A stretch of 64,000 bases of DNA from Litoditis marina (Eukaryota > Nematoda > Chromadorea > Rhabditida > Rhabditidae): assembly GCA_964036275.1 (NCBI GenBank), contig OZ038440.1:7539690-7603689 (forward strand), given 5' to 3'. The notes beneath the pieces were generated by a model, which was not told where the DNA came from, searched no databases, and saw only the letters and a program-made list of their open reading frames with translations. Made by a program: the position numbers and the translations under genes. Below are positions 1 through 9,626 of the stretch, piece after piece. Positions within the stretch are counted from its first letter, which is position 1, and the number at the start of each line of letters is the position of its first letter.

Positions 1-113
1 TATTACTATTCTGCAATTATGACAAGAGATTGTAAAAATGGCAACTCCATACCCATTTTTAAAAGTGTCGTTTTCTGAATGGGTTTTTTTCTAAATAGTT
101 TTTCTCGTTTCAG

Positions 114-206
114 TTGATTCATCTCGGAAAATCGTGCGATTCCAAGCATTGTCCCTCGGACTCTGAATGTCACCAGGGCGCATTCTTCGCCTACTGCTGC
201 CGCTAA
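114..206 (+). CDS. Gene A, last exon only: C-terminus of secreted Kunitz/lustrin-type protein (partial)
   Basis: This is the terminal exon of a family member whose other exons lie off the left edge. It opens after TTTCAG at 111-113 in phase 0, encodes LIHLGKSC-x4-CPSDSEC-x9-CCR and stops at TAA 204-206. The pattern matches exon 6 of genes B-H and forms the second half of a six-cysteine lustrin/EB-like module. A polyadenylation signal AATAAA follows at 264-269. The exon and its post-stop sequence are almost identical to those of gene C at 18,946-19,038, suggesting recent conversion or duplication. Identification rests on comparison with the complete paralogs in this window. Confidence 0.85.
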   Translation: MIHLGKSCDSKHCPSDSECHQGAFFAYCCR

Positions 207-239
207 ACGCTCGATGGTTCGATCCCCCGCTGGAACAAA
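207..239 (+). promoter_or_regulatory. Conserved post-stop element, gene A copy (representative of eight)
   Basis: Directly after the stop codon every copy has the same ~33 nt: ACA-CCC-GAG-GGT-TCG-AAC-CCC-CGC-TGG-AAC-AGA in consensus. Copies start at 207 (A), 8298 (B), 19039 (C), 23209 (D), 28746 (E), 34441 (F), 41367 (G) and 44692 (H). Its core GGTTCGANYCC resembles the tRNA T-arm/B-box; gene D's GGTTCGAATCC fits that consensus exactly. No copy has an indel. A 3' UTR signal, a tRNA-derived fossil or a readthrough extension are all possible. Confidence 0.6.
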
Positions 240-1096
240 GCTTTATGTTATCACGTGTACTGTAATAAAGTTCAACCAATACAACTGTGCTTATTGGAAT
301 GGAACAAGGCGAATTGAATATTTGGAAAGCAGCGACTTGAAGAGATATAATATACAGTTTTCAACCACTTGTCTACTTGACATTTTCTGAGAACATGCGC
401 CTCTAGTTTTTTCCCCTACTCACGTGCATTGTTCACTACTATAAACTTTGTGGAAGCAAGCGAAAACAAGGATTGACTGAACCATTGCAAACTTAATAAA
501 AATCGTATCGAACCAGAGTCAATACATTTTCCGAAAACCGGCCCATAGTTTATCGCCAGCCGGATGTGAAAGCAGGAAAATAATGTTTGTATGTTTGAGA
601 AGACGCAGACCGTGTTACAAAGACCAAGATGTTCAAGTAAACCGGATCAGGTCAACCATGTTGTTGTTCGTATTTTTCGTATAGCAGCAGTTTAGTCAAC
701 GCCTGTATAGCCACGTCACATATCAGTTTTCGTGATTTCACACCAGAATTAAGTGCTAAAATATATTCAGCAGCAATGGAGAGAATGGTCGCTCTCAAAC
801 GGACGCCTTTCATTGTTTCAAACTGCCTCGCGCATAGCAGCTAGCAGTTTCTCAACTTAATTCGTTCCGTCAACCTTCTTTAATAATTTTGAATAAGATA
901 TACTATTGTGGTAATCATAACAACTTTTCGGACAGTTTCCAAAGCTGTTTTAAAATTAGTTGAAAGCAGCGATTCTCTAGACATTGCGACAAATCACCCT
1001 AGAGCTCACTTTCCGCATCATTTTTATTTGAATTGTCACACAGTTAATACTAACTTTGATCGCTCAAATCTAAATTTAAGTACTTAAATTTCAGAA
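207..1096. other. A-B intergenic region with weak promoter relic
   Basis: No gene seen. It holds gene A's 3' UTR with AATAAA at 264-269. Around 760-830 is CAGCAGCAATGGAGAG followed by TCGCTCTCAAACGGACG, a divergent relic of the promoter block found before genes C-H, without a clear TATA-like box. The region ends in AAATTTCAG two bases before gene B's ATG. Confidence 0.5.
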
Positions 1097-4000
1097 ATGA
1101 TGCTCATTATTATGATTGCGGCAGTCTCTCTACTCGCTGGTTAGTTTACGTTTACTTTATAATTTAGCGGATTATTTGGGGGGGGGGGGCAACGATAACC
1201 TACAATCCCAGCAGAGTAGAACAACTTCCAGTGTTTGAAGTTGTTCAAGCGCGATATATGGCAAGAACTGGAGGATAGAGTGTTAAGCGTTCGAGTTGCG
1301 ATATGTGGCAAAACCCAAAAACTGAATAAAAAACTCACTCATCCTCCTCCCCAATGAACAATCCTACCACAGCTGACCGTCAGTTGTGAAATTGTCAGAC
1401 TAATTGATAATTGGATACAAAGTCAATGTCTATTAAAGTACTTTATATATGGTCTCTTGAGTTTTGATTATAGTGCGTGCCAACTTCATAAAGTATCCGC
1501 ATCTTAAGCCTCGAAACGGGTCCAAAAGTGGGGTAGGGATGCTAACCACTATACCAACTGCGCTCATATCAAAGTTGTTAACGGTTCGTGTATATGTGTT
1601 CATACACAGCAGAAACGAGGTATACAGCATTTTTCCGTCTTTCTTCGAGCGGAAACTATATTGAAACTTCAGATGCGCATGGATATGTTCCGACCTTGCC
1701 GCAGCGCTGTGGTTTGCCTCTTGATCGGGGATACAAGTGTCATTCGAAAGGCTCTTCGAGACAGGTAAGTTGGGACTGGTCGTTCAACGACAAGTTGTAT
1801 TACCGTTATGTGAACGTGTAAGATTATAATATAATATTTATTTCTTCAAGTAGTAGCACATAATAGGAATCTTCCGTGAAATAGGAATAAACTGTAACCC
1901 CAAAGGGATGAAAGAATAACTGTAACACAAAAGATTGAGATAGGATGCCAGTAAGAAGTGCCGAGTCTCACAGCGTTTCCGTTCTTTGTGCTTTGTCGTA
2001 CGTGCGCCAAAACGTGCAACGCGAAAGAATAGTGAATGTACTAGGACTTAATTGAATAGTCACGTAGAGGTGACAAAATGAGGAATTGTGCAATCAGTCA
2101 CGTGACTCTGCAATTGACTAACAGTATAGCTCCACGTTCCATGTGCAGTTCCATTCACTACTCATGTAGAAGCATGTTGTCAGACCCAGGTTTCCTTGAG
2201 ACACTGAGGAATTGTGCACTTATTATTGCACTTTTCTGAGTTCTTCTGTGTATATGATTCACGTGACAATGCATTTGACCACCATTATATTCATCAGTTT
2301 GAAAAATTTCAGTTCCACTTCGACCAAAACACCGGGAGATGTTTGGCGTTCCAGCACGAAGGTTGTGGAGGAAATTCAAACAGTTTTAGCCGTCATGATT
2401 GTCACTTCGAATGTGAAAGTACGTTGATACTCTTTTCTTTAGACATATTGCCCTTTAAGAGGACGTGAGGCTGTTTTGAACGAGAGAGAAAAATGAGTTT
2501 ATATAAACCTGTGGAATGAGAAACACACGTGTTATCATGATAGGGAATGGAATAAAACTACTTCTCATGTAGAACATGGCGAAATTTTCACTCCCCTCTT
2601 GTTCGATGAGTTAGCGACATACACCTCATCTTGTAAAGAAACCTAATTTGTAGCAAAAAATTATGCTGGATGTGTAAGTAGGCTATGTGTTTCAACAAAC
2701 ATATCTGTGTAACTAGAGCGGTTTAGATGGAAGAGTTATAAATATTATTCAACGAGTCATGAATGAGTAATTTATTTCGAAGTTGAGAGAACACCATGTG
2801 ATACATTAGTTCATGTTTGTACTATGTGTCGAGTACATGCATGTGTTGAATAAATATTGAAATATTGAAATTATTTGGCTATTTTAGGAAAGTTCCTCGC
2901 ATGCATTGCCATCGCAGCTCCGATTTATCGTGCGGACGGATCCTTCCTCTGTGCGGATAGCAACCAATGTCCGGCCAACGCGTATTGCAATTCGGGTTAT
3001 TTGAATGGTGTCTCGAGAGGCATCTGCTGTGACCGAGGACTTGGTAGTGAGCAAACTCAGAACTAAACTGTTATCAAATAACACAGTAACGTGAAACATT
3101 TGAAACACAGCAGAACTCAGAAACGTGCAATGACAGACCCAGGATTCCTCATTAGAATCTAAACTTTACGTGACTATTCGATTCACTTCTAGTATATCAG
3201 CGTTGTAACTTTCTGACGGGAACGCAATTTTCGAGCTAATTCAAAATGTTTGGACAACTTTAGTAGTGAATAAATCGAAATTCCCTTGTCATCGAGATGT
3301 ACTATTCTATGTGATATATTTTTAGCGGAGCTTAGCAGAGACGAGGATGCTAAGTGTGGCCCCGGCAAAGCAGCAGTGCGATATCAAGTCAACTACGGAA
3401 TAGTTGTTAGTTGGTTTGAACATCACGTACAGAAACTAGCACTCTGGGTGACACGTAAGCTTCAAACACTAGTTTGATATTAACTAGTATTTATCTTCAT
3501 TTATCTACATTCAAACAATGTGGCACTCGCTCATCAGAGAATGGGGAGCAGAAGAGATATGAGTATAGTTTAGTACAGGTAAAATATTAAGAGGAACCAC
3601 GGTTTTCTGAAATGTTAGAAACGTAAAACACAACGTTTTACGAGAAAAAAGTGTTGGACAGTTAAGGTCAGCGTTCAGCATGTATTGCTGTGGTCAAAAT
3701 TGGTTTACAGTTGAGAGCCAACAGCACTAGTAGAGCTCTTATCAATTGAACAATCTCTCACATTGTGAACGCAGGTTGAACCTCGCGTAGTAACCTGACT
3801 GATTTTAACCAACTAGATATCATATCAAAGTTGTGAGAGCAAGAAATTTCACAAGCAGATGAAGTTCCTAGATATAGGTTTCGCTTACGGAATAGATTTT
3901 ATATTACTCTGGTGAAAATTGCGAGGCTAAAATAGGCTAAATCTAGGGAAAAATAGGTATTCAATAAAATACTAGCCTATTTTAGCTAACTTTAGCCTAG

Positions 4001-7000
4001 AAAACTCGGAAACACCTAGAAATACCTATAATTGCCTAGATTAGCCAAGTCGTTGAACAAGCTGATTTTGCTAGGCTAAAAATAGCCAATTTTAGCTAGA
4101 ATTATTTAATGGTCCTGGCGCGCCGTTTTTGCTACCGTAATTTCGCGGCTCACAATTCAAATTTTTGCATCATTTTCATTTTTACCTAAATTTTTTGTTT
4201 TCTCTCACGTTTACGCGTTATTTTTGTTGTTCTTTGTTTTAAATTTAATAATCAGCATTCTTCATTGAAACACGCACTACATAGTCAAAATTATAGTTGT
4301 TTGGTCATTAAATGCCAGTTTTTCAGTTGTTTTGGCTATTTTCGAATTAGAAAAACATCTTCCGCCTCGACCAAGTTGAATTATGAGATGAGCAGTTCAA
4401 TATATTTCATTTCAGTACTTCTGTTGTTAGAAAAAATGAATACTTCTTTTCTTACAGGTAATCTAAACATGTCATTCTGGAGCTTCGTTTCGCTGCAGGG
4501 ACGAACGTGGACAGCTCAATGATGATTACAAGGTGAGTAGCTTGAAGAGCAGTCTTAGCCATCTATTGTTGTTATTAAAATCTGATTATTTCATCTAATC
4601 CAGAATTTGTACCGGACCTGAATTAATGTATGTTTTTGTCTTAGTATCTAGTTTACCTCAGTGAGTTTTAAAAGCAGTTTTGGCTTCAGATTGTTGAATT
4701 TAAGCTTCCCAGTTGTTTTCATGGACTAACTTGGCAAAACAATTATTAAACGGATTTTCGCTTATTTCCTATTTTTGACCTATTTCCATCAAAAAGCTTA
4801 CACGTTCAGTTAACTTCTTCTTATTTATGTGTGAGTGAGCGCATTTAACCATTTTATCCGACAGTTCAGTAAAATTTGAGCGGTATATGTTGTCTCTCCC
4901 GGTATCTACATTTGTTTGTTCCAGGGCTCCTATGATAAGTCAGTTCTACCAGATGGTTCGAAGATAGATGCGAAATGAAAACCCCACAAAATGATACCTT
5001 ATCCTTACAAGACCTAGCCGGTATGTTTATTCAAAGGCAGAAATTAATTCGGTAGAACGTGAATCTACGCGTTTTCTAGGCAGAGTTCCAAACTTGTAGT
5101 AACAAAGCATAAATGAATACTTTTATGGGTACGTGGAAATCTGTTATAGTTGTTGACAGTTTGAGGTGTATACTCATTTATTTATTTTTAGCTTCTGAAG
5201 TACACGCATCCGTCTACAGCCCATATACGTCGCCCAACTACCGATCGTAGCCACCACAGCCATTCCTCCACGAAAGATCGACAGAAGAATATTATTGTGT
5301 TATTCATACCAGTGCTACGAATAAATATATGTAATCAGTTTTTTGTTCTTAGTGTTTCTCCTGTTTTAGAAGCATGAAAGTGGTGGAGTAAAATAAAATT
5401 GTTTCCATGGAAGCGAATGAAGTTCTCGTGATTTTGTGTGATAGTTCGAGTTCATAGCCAGTTTGAAGGTTGCACAGCAGAAATTCGACCCGCTTTTTTC
5501 GGAGCGGAAGTAAGCTTGCTACAGGGCTACAATAGGTATCGACTAGTCTAAAATAGGTATTTACTAGGTAAAAATAGGTATTTATAGGCTAAAATAGGTA
5601 TTCAACCGGCTAAAATAGGTAACGGCTAGCCTATTCTAGGTAAAAGCTAGCCTATTCTAGGTAACAGCTAGCCTATTCTAGGAAACAGCTAGCCTATTCT
5701 AGGAAACGACTAGCCTAAAAAGGTTAAAAAATAGCTATTTTATTTTCCTCATAATTCCCTAGATTTAGCCTATTTTTAGCCTCGTAATTTTCATCCCTGT
5801 ACGGTCAATTGTCACTTGTGCTGTGTCAAATGCGGACGGCATTTTGGCGGCGACGGCATTTTTTTCTCGGCTGGAAAACTGCGAAAATGGCGGCAGTTTT
5901 TCGCACTTCTTTATATTTTCTTCCTTTATCCATCATTCTTTTCATTTTTCGTATGTTAACTTTGCAATTTGTGTCCTGTAAACCTTGTAAGTACTTTGTA
6001 TTATTGAAAAACCTCTTGTTTCAAAGCATTCGCTGCAAAAAATAAAAAAATAAATTCTCGTTTTTCTTTCTTATTCTTGAGGTTGATTCTGCGCTTCGGC
6101 TTTCTGTTGTATTTGCGTAAATTATTCGTAAGTAGCGTGTGTATTCATCTGAGCTACATTCATTCACTAGTGTGTGTGTTGTTTTGTTTTATGTATATGT
6201 GCGAATTTTCAGGCTTTACTCGAATTCTATCCGACATGCATAGTATTACTGGCGATCGGATTCAACTAAAACACATCGCTCTTTCCTCGTCACGGATCAA
6301 TATGCCTGTGAGTTTTACATACTATCATTTTCAAGTTTGCTTTGAAATGCTTTAGTTAATTTCTTTCAATTCCTTTTGTTGGGATTTTTTCTGATCTTTT
6401 TCCAATTAGACAGGTTGTACTATTGGATACGCGTTCTTATTTGTCTTCTCTCACTTTAGTGCTATCATTTCTTAGCAGACACTAGTGAGTTGTGACTGTC
6501 TTACGAAAAGGAAAGGACCCCGTTTCACAGAACAAGCTCGTCAAATTTCATGATTTTGCACCAAAACTGGACTGATTTTTGTGATTTTGGCAGAATGGCA
6601 GTCTGAATATATTAAATTGAAAGTCCGTTATTAAATTCGGAAGTATACCTTCCAATTGTTGTTGTTTTCCGTGGTAATATTGAAAATACTTTCTCTTCCA
6701 GAGATAGAAACATCGTTTTCTGTGCTGTTCGGCCGCCGTGAGGTTGTTGATTATTAGAGGTGAGTTATTGATTGATGACTTTCGATTTGTTCATTTCATT
6801 TGAACGTTAAATAGCTTTGAAAGATATGAAAAGATGAAACATATTGATATTTCTTGTGTCTCAATAAAGGCTTAAATAGGCTGTCTACTACATTTTATCG
6901 GCATTTGCGCAAGTTTACCGTGCTACACAATCGTGTTGATTTAGTGTTAACTTATATTGATGGATCAATGTTTTATATGAATTTCTGTTTCAGTCTGTGG

Positions 7001-8297
7001 CTGAAAGCTGAAACTGTGCTGATTGTGACCGCCAAAAGGGAGTGAAAGAAGATGTGGCCACCAGCTCAGGGGAACAATCAGTTATAACACTGTACAGGTA
7101 CGTTCTCAATTATTTTGATTTCAAGATTATGTCCACATTCGTGAACTTCTTATCGTTTATTTCATACATCCTAATTCGGGTGTGATTTTGTTCGATATTT
7201 TATGGAGGCAGGAAGCACCCGTTTTTCTTCAAAAGTGGGAGTTGGCAACTTAGGCCCACTCACTCACATCCTTTTTCATTAGTGAATCAGTCTACGGTGC
7301 CCTCTCAGATAGTTTTTGTAGAACACAGTCCCGTGATTTATACATCGATTGTCTTTTGTGAGAACAAATGGTGTGAGAAATGAAGGTCGGGTGCGTATTG
7401 ACTATGAGCATATGTTAATTGTGATAACTAGTACTTTCTGTTGCTCCCACATACATGGTTATGCAAAACACGCAGAATAAATGATATTGAGCGTTTTCAT
7501 ATATAGTTTTTCAGGTGTTCGTATTTCGGGAAGGATTGTCAGCCGGAAGACCAAGAGGATAATGATAATATATGTGTTTTATAATCTGATCTATGTTATG
7601 ATAAATATATATTTTCATGAATGTACTAGAGAATATAATGTGCATTTCAAAAGTAATTTAAACCGAAAAAAGAAGTTGCTAGTTCCTTTGTCAAACAAAA
7701 AGACAGAACTGAAAGATACATGTAAACCGTTCACAAGCTACTTACGCGCCAGTTTCTCACTGATTGCGTTCACCTATGAGCGCGATTTCACCGGCCGAAT
7801 GTTGGTCGGATGGCCTAGTGGATAGCATCTTTGCTTTTGAGCTTGTCGGTCGTGGGCTCGATGGTTCGATCCCCGCCTGAGGCAAGAAATTTGCTGTTCA
7901 AAAATTATGCTGTGTACCGCCAGGGTATACATTTGACACCCCCTATAAAGGTCAACAACTTCGTTTCGAATTCGCTTATCAACAAAAGTTCCGTCGGTGC
8001 CAAATTCATAAATTTCTGTCTCTCGGCGGAATAGAACCTGCGACAAAAAGATTAGTAGCAGAGCGCTAACCACTGCGCTATTAGAGTACATAACCCGTAA
8101 GTTTTGGAATCAAAGATACAGTACCCTTCCGCCTTTCTGTTGGCGAGGACTATAGAGTGTTTCGCAAACCTTTCCAAACGAATTCAACCACTGTTCCATT
8201 CCAGGACACCCTACTGGGGAAGTCGTGTGACTCTCACCATTGTCCTTCGGACTCTCAGTGCGTCAACGGCCGCTTCTTGGCCTACTGCTGTCGCTGA
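1097..8297 (+). CDS. Gene B: secreted Kunitz + two lustrin-like modules, six exons
   Basis: Exons 1097-1139, 1673-1764, 2313-2418, 2888-3043, 3326-3405 and 8205-8297 join in frame to 189 residues plus stop. Exon 1 is a signal peptide (MMLIIMIAAVSLLAG) starting two bases after a TTTCAG. Exons 2-3 form a six-cysteine Kunitz domain (RCGLPLDRG, GCGGNSNSF). Exon 4 is a lustrin-like module ending in ICCD. Exons 5 (CGPGK) and 6 (LLGKSC, CPSDSQC, YCCR) make a second one. Kunitz proteins are often serine-protease inhibitors, but the residue after the second cysteine (P1) is His here, so trypsin inhibition is unlikely. This is the most divergent copy: it lacks the NAS sequon of the others. Intron 5 is 4.8 kb and holds a 1.9 kb TIR element. 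The very long last intron is the least certain join; no closer exon 6 was seen. Confidence 0.8.
1490..1570 (-). repeat. tRNA-like (SINE-type) fragment in gene B intron 1
   Basis: Reverse complement contains GCGCAGTTGGTATAGTGGTTAGC, an A-box/D-arm-like segment, followed about 35 nt later by a weak T-arm-like stretch. No tRNA cloverleaf closes, so this looks like a tRNA-derived repeat rather than a gene. An imperfect G-run (10 Gs) lies nearby at about 1,180-1,190. Confidence 0.35.
3082..3197. mobile_element. Dispersed ~120-bp MITE with CACGTGA/TCACGT ends (copy in gene B intron 4)
   Basis: Contains ACGTGAAAC, AACACAGCAGAACTC, CGTGCAATGAC, ACTTTACGTGACTATTC and ends CACTTCTAGTATA. Related copies occur at about 2,039-2,141, 2,150-2,260, 21,288-21,421, 22,082-22,365, 40,364-40,485, 42,275-42,408, 43,240-43,320, 61,930-62,045 and 62,395-62,460. 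Ends read TATACTRGAAGTNAATTG, with a TA-like boundary. No coding capacity; probably non-autonomous. Confidence 0.6.
3910..5803. mobile_element. ~1.9 kb TIR element with TAGCCTA minisatellites, in gene B intron 5
   Basis: The left end (GTGAAAATTGCGAGGCTAAA) and right end (TTTAGCCTCGTAATTTTCATC) are inverted repeats of ~40 bp, both running into CTAAATCTAGGG/CCCTAGATTTAG. Subterminal blocks at 3,920-4,110 and 5,530-5,770 are tandem variants of AAAATAGGTATT and TAGCCTATTCTAGGTAACAGC. No transposase is recognisable. Exon-like pieces lie inside: 4,458-4,532, 4,925-5,020, and a last piece at ~5,192-5,250 reading ASEVHASVYSPYTSPNYRS then TAG, followed by AATAAA near 5,320. I could not join them into an open frame. 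A clean target duplication was not found. Confidence 0.55.
5804..8000. other. Remaining gene B intron 5: exon-like islands and tRNA-like repeat, no gene assigned
   Basis: Segments bounded by TTCCAG/TTTCAG acceptors and GTGAGT/GTACGT donors occur at about 6,702-6,759 and 6,994-7,097, with another acceptor at ~7,515. Translated in any joining frame I tried they meet stops, so a decayed gene or noncoding transcript is possible. At ~7,805-7,885 (+) a tRNA-like segment (GGCCTAGTGGATAGC, then GGTTCGATCCCCGCC) probably marks a SINE. No supported coding region. Confidence 0.3.
7995..8145 (-). repeat. tRNA-like SINE, family 1 copy
   Basis: Reverse complement reads CAACAGAAAGGCGGAAGGG, ATCTTTGATTCCAAA, then TAGCGCAGTGGTTAGCGCTC and GCAGGTTCTATTCCGCC, then GAGAGACAGAAATTTATG. 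The A-box and B-box-like segments are ~40 nt apart. Related copies lie at 29,063-29,240 and 29,985-30,345, and a body-only piece at about 12,735-12,815. Confidence 0.6.
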
Positions 8298-9626
8298 ACA
8301 GCCGATGGTTCGAGCCCCCGCTGGAACAAGGCTTTATGTTATCACTGCAATAAAATTTTCAACTGTGTTCACCTGTTTTGAAGGACGATGAAATGAAAAC
8401 TTAAACTAGTGAAAATTTTCAGAGCCAGGAAAAAAGAATATATAATGTTTACCTCTCGATTTCTGCCCAACCAACATTTTTCAAATGCATCTCTAGACTT
8501 GTTGTAGCATTGATCTTCCAACTGATGTGAAAACAGCGCAAACGAAATATAACGTTTGGCTGCGAATAAAAACGCTCATTGACGGCAACATGGTTTCAAA
8601 ACGATGTATCCACTCCAAACGGAGGTCATTTCGAGGAAAGTGGTGCATAGTGAACATATTTTCCGGAAACCCATCGGTTATCCAACTAGAACGTCATGTT
8701 ACTGCAGTACTTTACTCATTCTAGAAATACCCGGTATCTTCCGTACAGTGTTTCATCAATCGATAGATATATAGAAATGCCTGAAACAAATTATATTTTC
8801 CTTGCTGCGTTGCTGGCACTGTGCACTATTTCGTGACGTTCCTATCCCTGCGTGAGTGAAAGAGACGCACGCTGGGAAAAACACTGGAATTTTTCAGAAT
8901 ACCGCATCAGATCAAACATGGTGCTCTTTCTTGTATAGCAGCAGTATAATCTGTTTCACCAATCGATGTCCTTCTACAATATTCCGTCAAAAATTCAAGA
9001 GATTTGCTCTAATGAATAGTTTATTATTTTGATTTCAAACTTCCAGATTTTGTAGTAGTAACCCTGAAGAAGACGCTACCGGAGTTGGAAGAAAATCCAA
9101 GAACGCTAACATATGAAACTTCCACCTGAAAATTCGAACAGATTACTGTAGAGGGGTATAAGTGGGTGGAACAAACTATATATATCGTGATAATTCAAAA
9201 TTCAGCCACGTCACATACGTTCCAACTGTTTTCAGACGAGTGTGATGCCAAAGCCAAGTGCTACAGTATAGTCAGCAGAAATAGAAACATCGGTTTTCAT
9301 ACCAGCAGAATAAATTGTCGCTCTCAAACTGACGTGTCAATTGAAAACCGACTGGTTGGCAAAGGGAACATCAACATAGTCTGTACAGCTTCTACTGAGT
9401 TGTTGTAACATCTTATGTCATAACTGATCTAAAAGTTCTTAACTGAGCTCTACAAGTTTACAGTAAAATTACGACTTATAGTCAATGTGGCAAATTTGAA
9501 GAACACTTATTACTTGAAGTTCTAACTCTAAATCAACAAACAATATGATTTGTATCCTCAGACTTCCGACTGCGCAGAACTAACTTCAAATTCATAATTT
9601 TGTGTTGTGCAACTCAATTTTCAGGG
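8298..9626. other. B-C intergenic region with promoter block
   Basis: No gene seen. Contains gene B 3' UTR (AATAAA near 8,346) and sequence related to the upstream flanks of other copies. The promoter block at 9,300-9,360 has CAGCAGAATAAATTGTCGCTCTCAAACTGACGTG, but the TATA-like part is TTGAAAACCGACTGG rather than TATAAAA. An acceptor TTTTCAG precedes the ATG at 9,627 by two bases. Confidence 0.5.
9330..9355 (+). promoter_or_regulatory. Promoter block of gene C (degraded TATA)
   Basis: TGACGTG followed by CAATTGAAAACCGACTGG. It matches the blocks before D, E, F, G and H, but lacks the TATAAAA core. This fits gene C's other signs of decay. Confidence 0.45.

Noticed and set aside
7481..7825. 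114-codon frame within gene B intron 5
   Set aside because: AT-rich, no domain, runs into a tRNA-like repeat.
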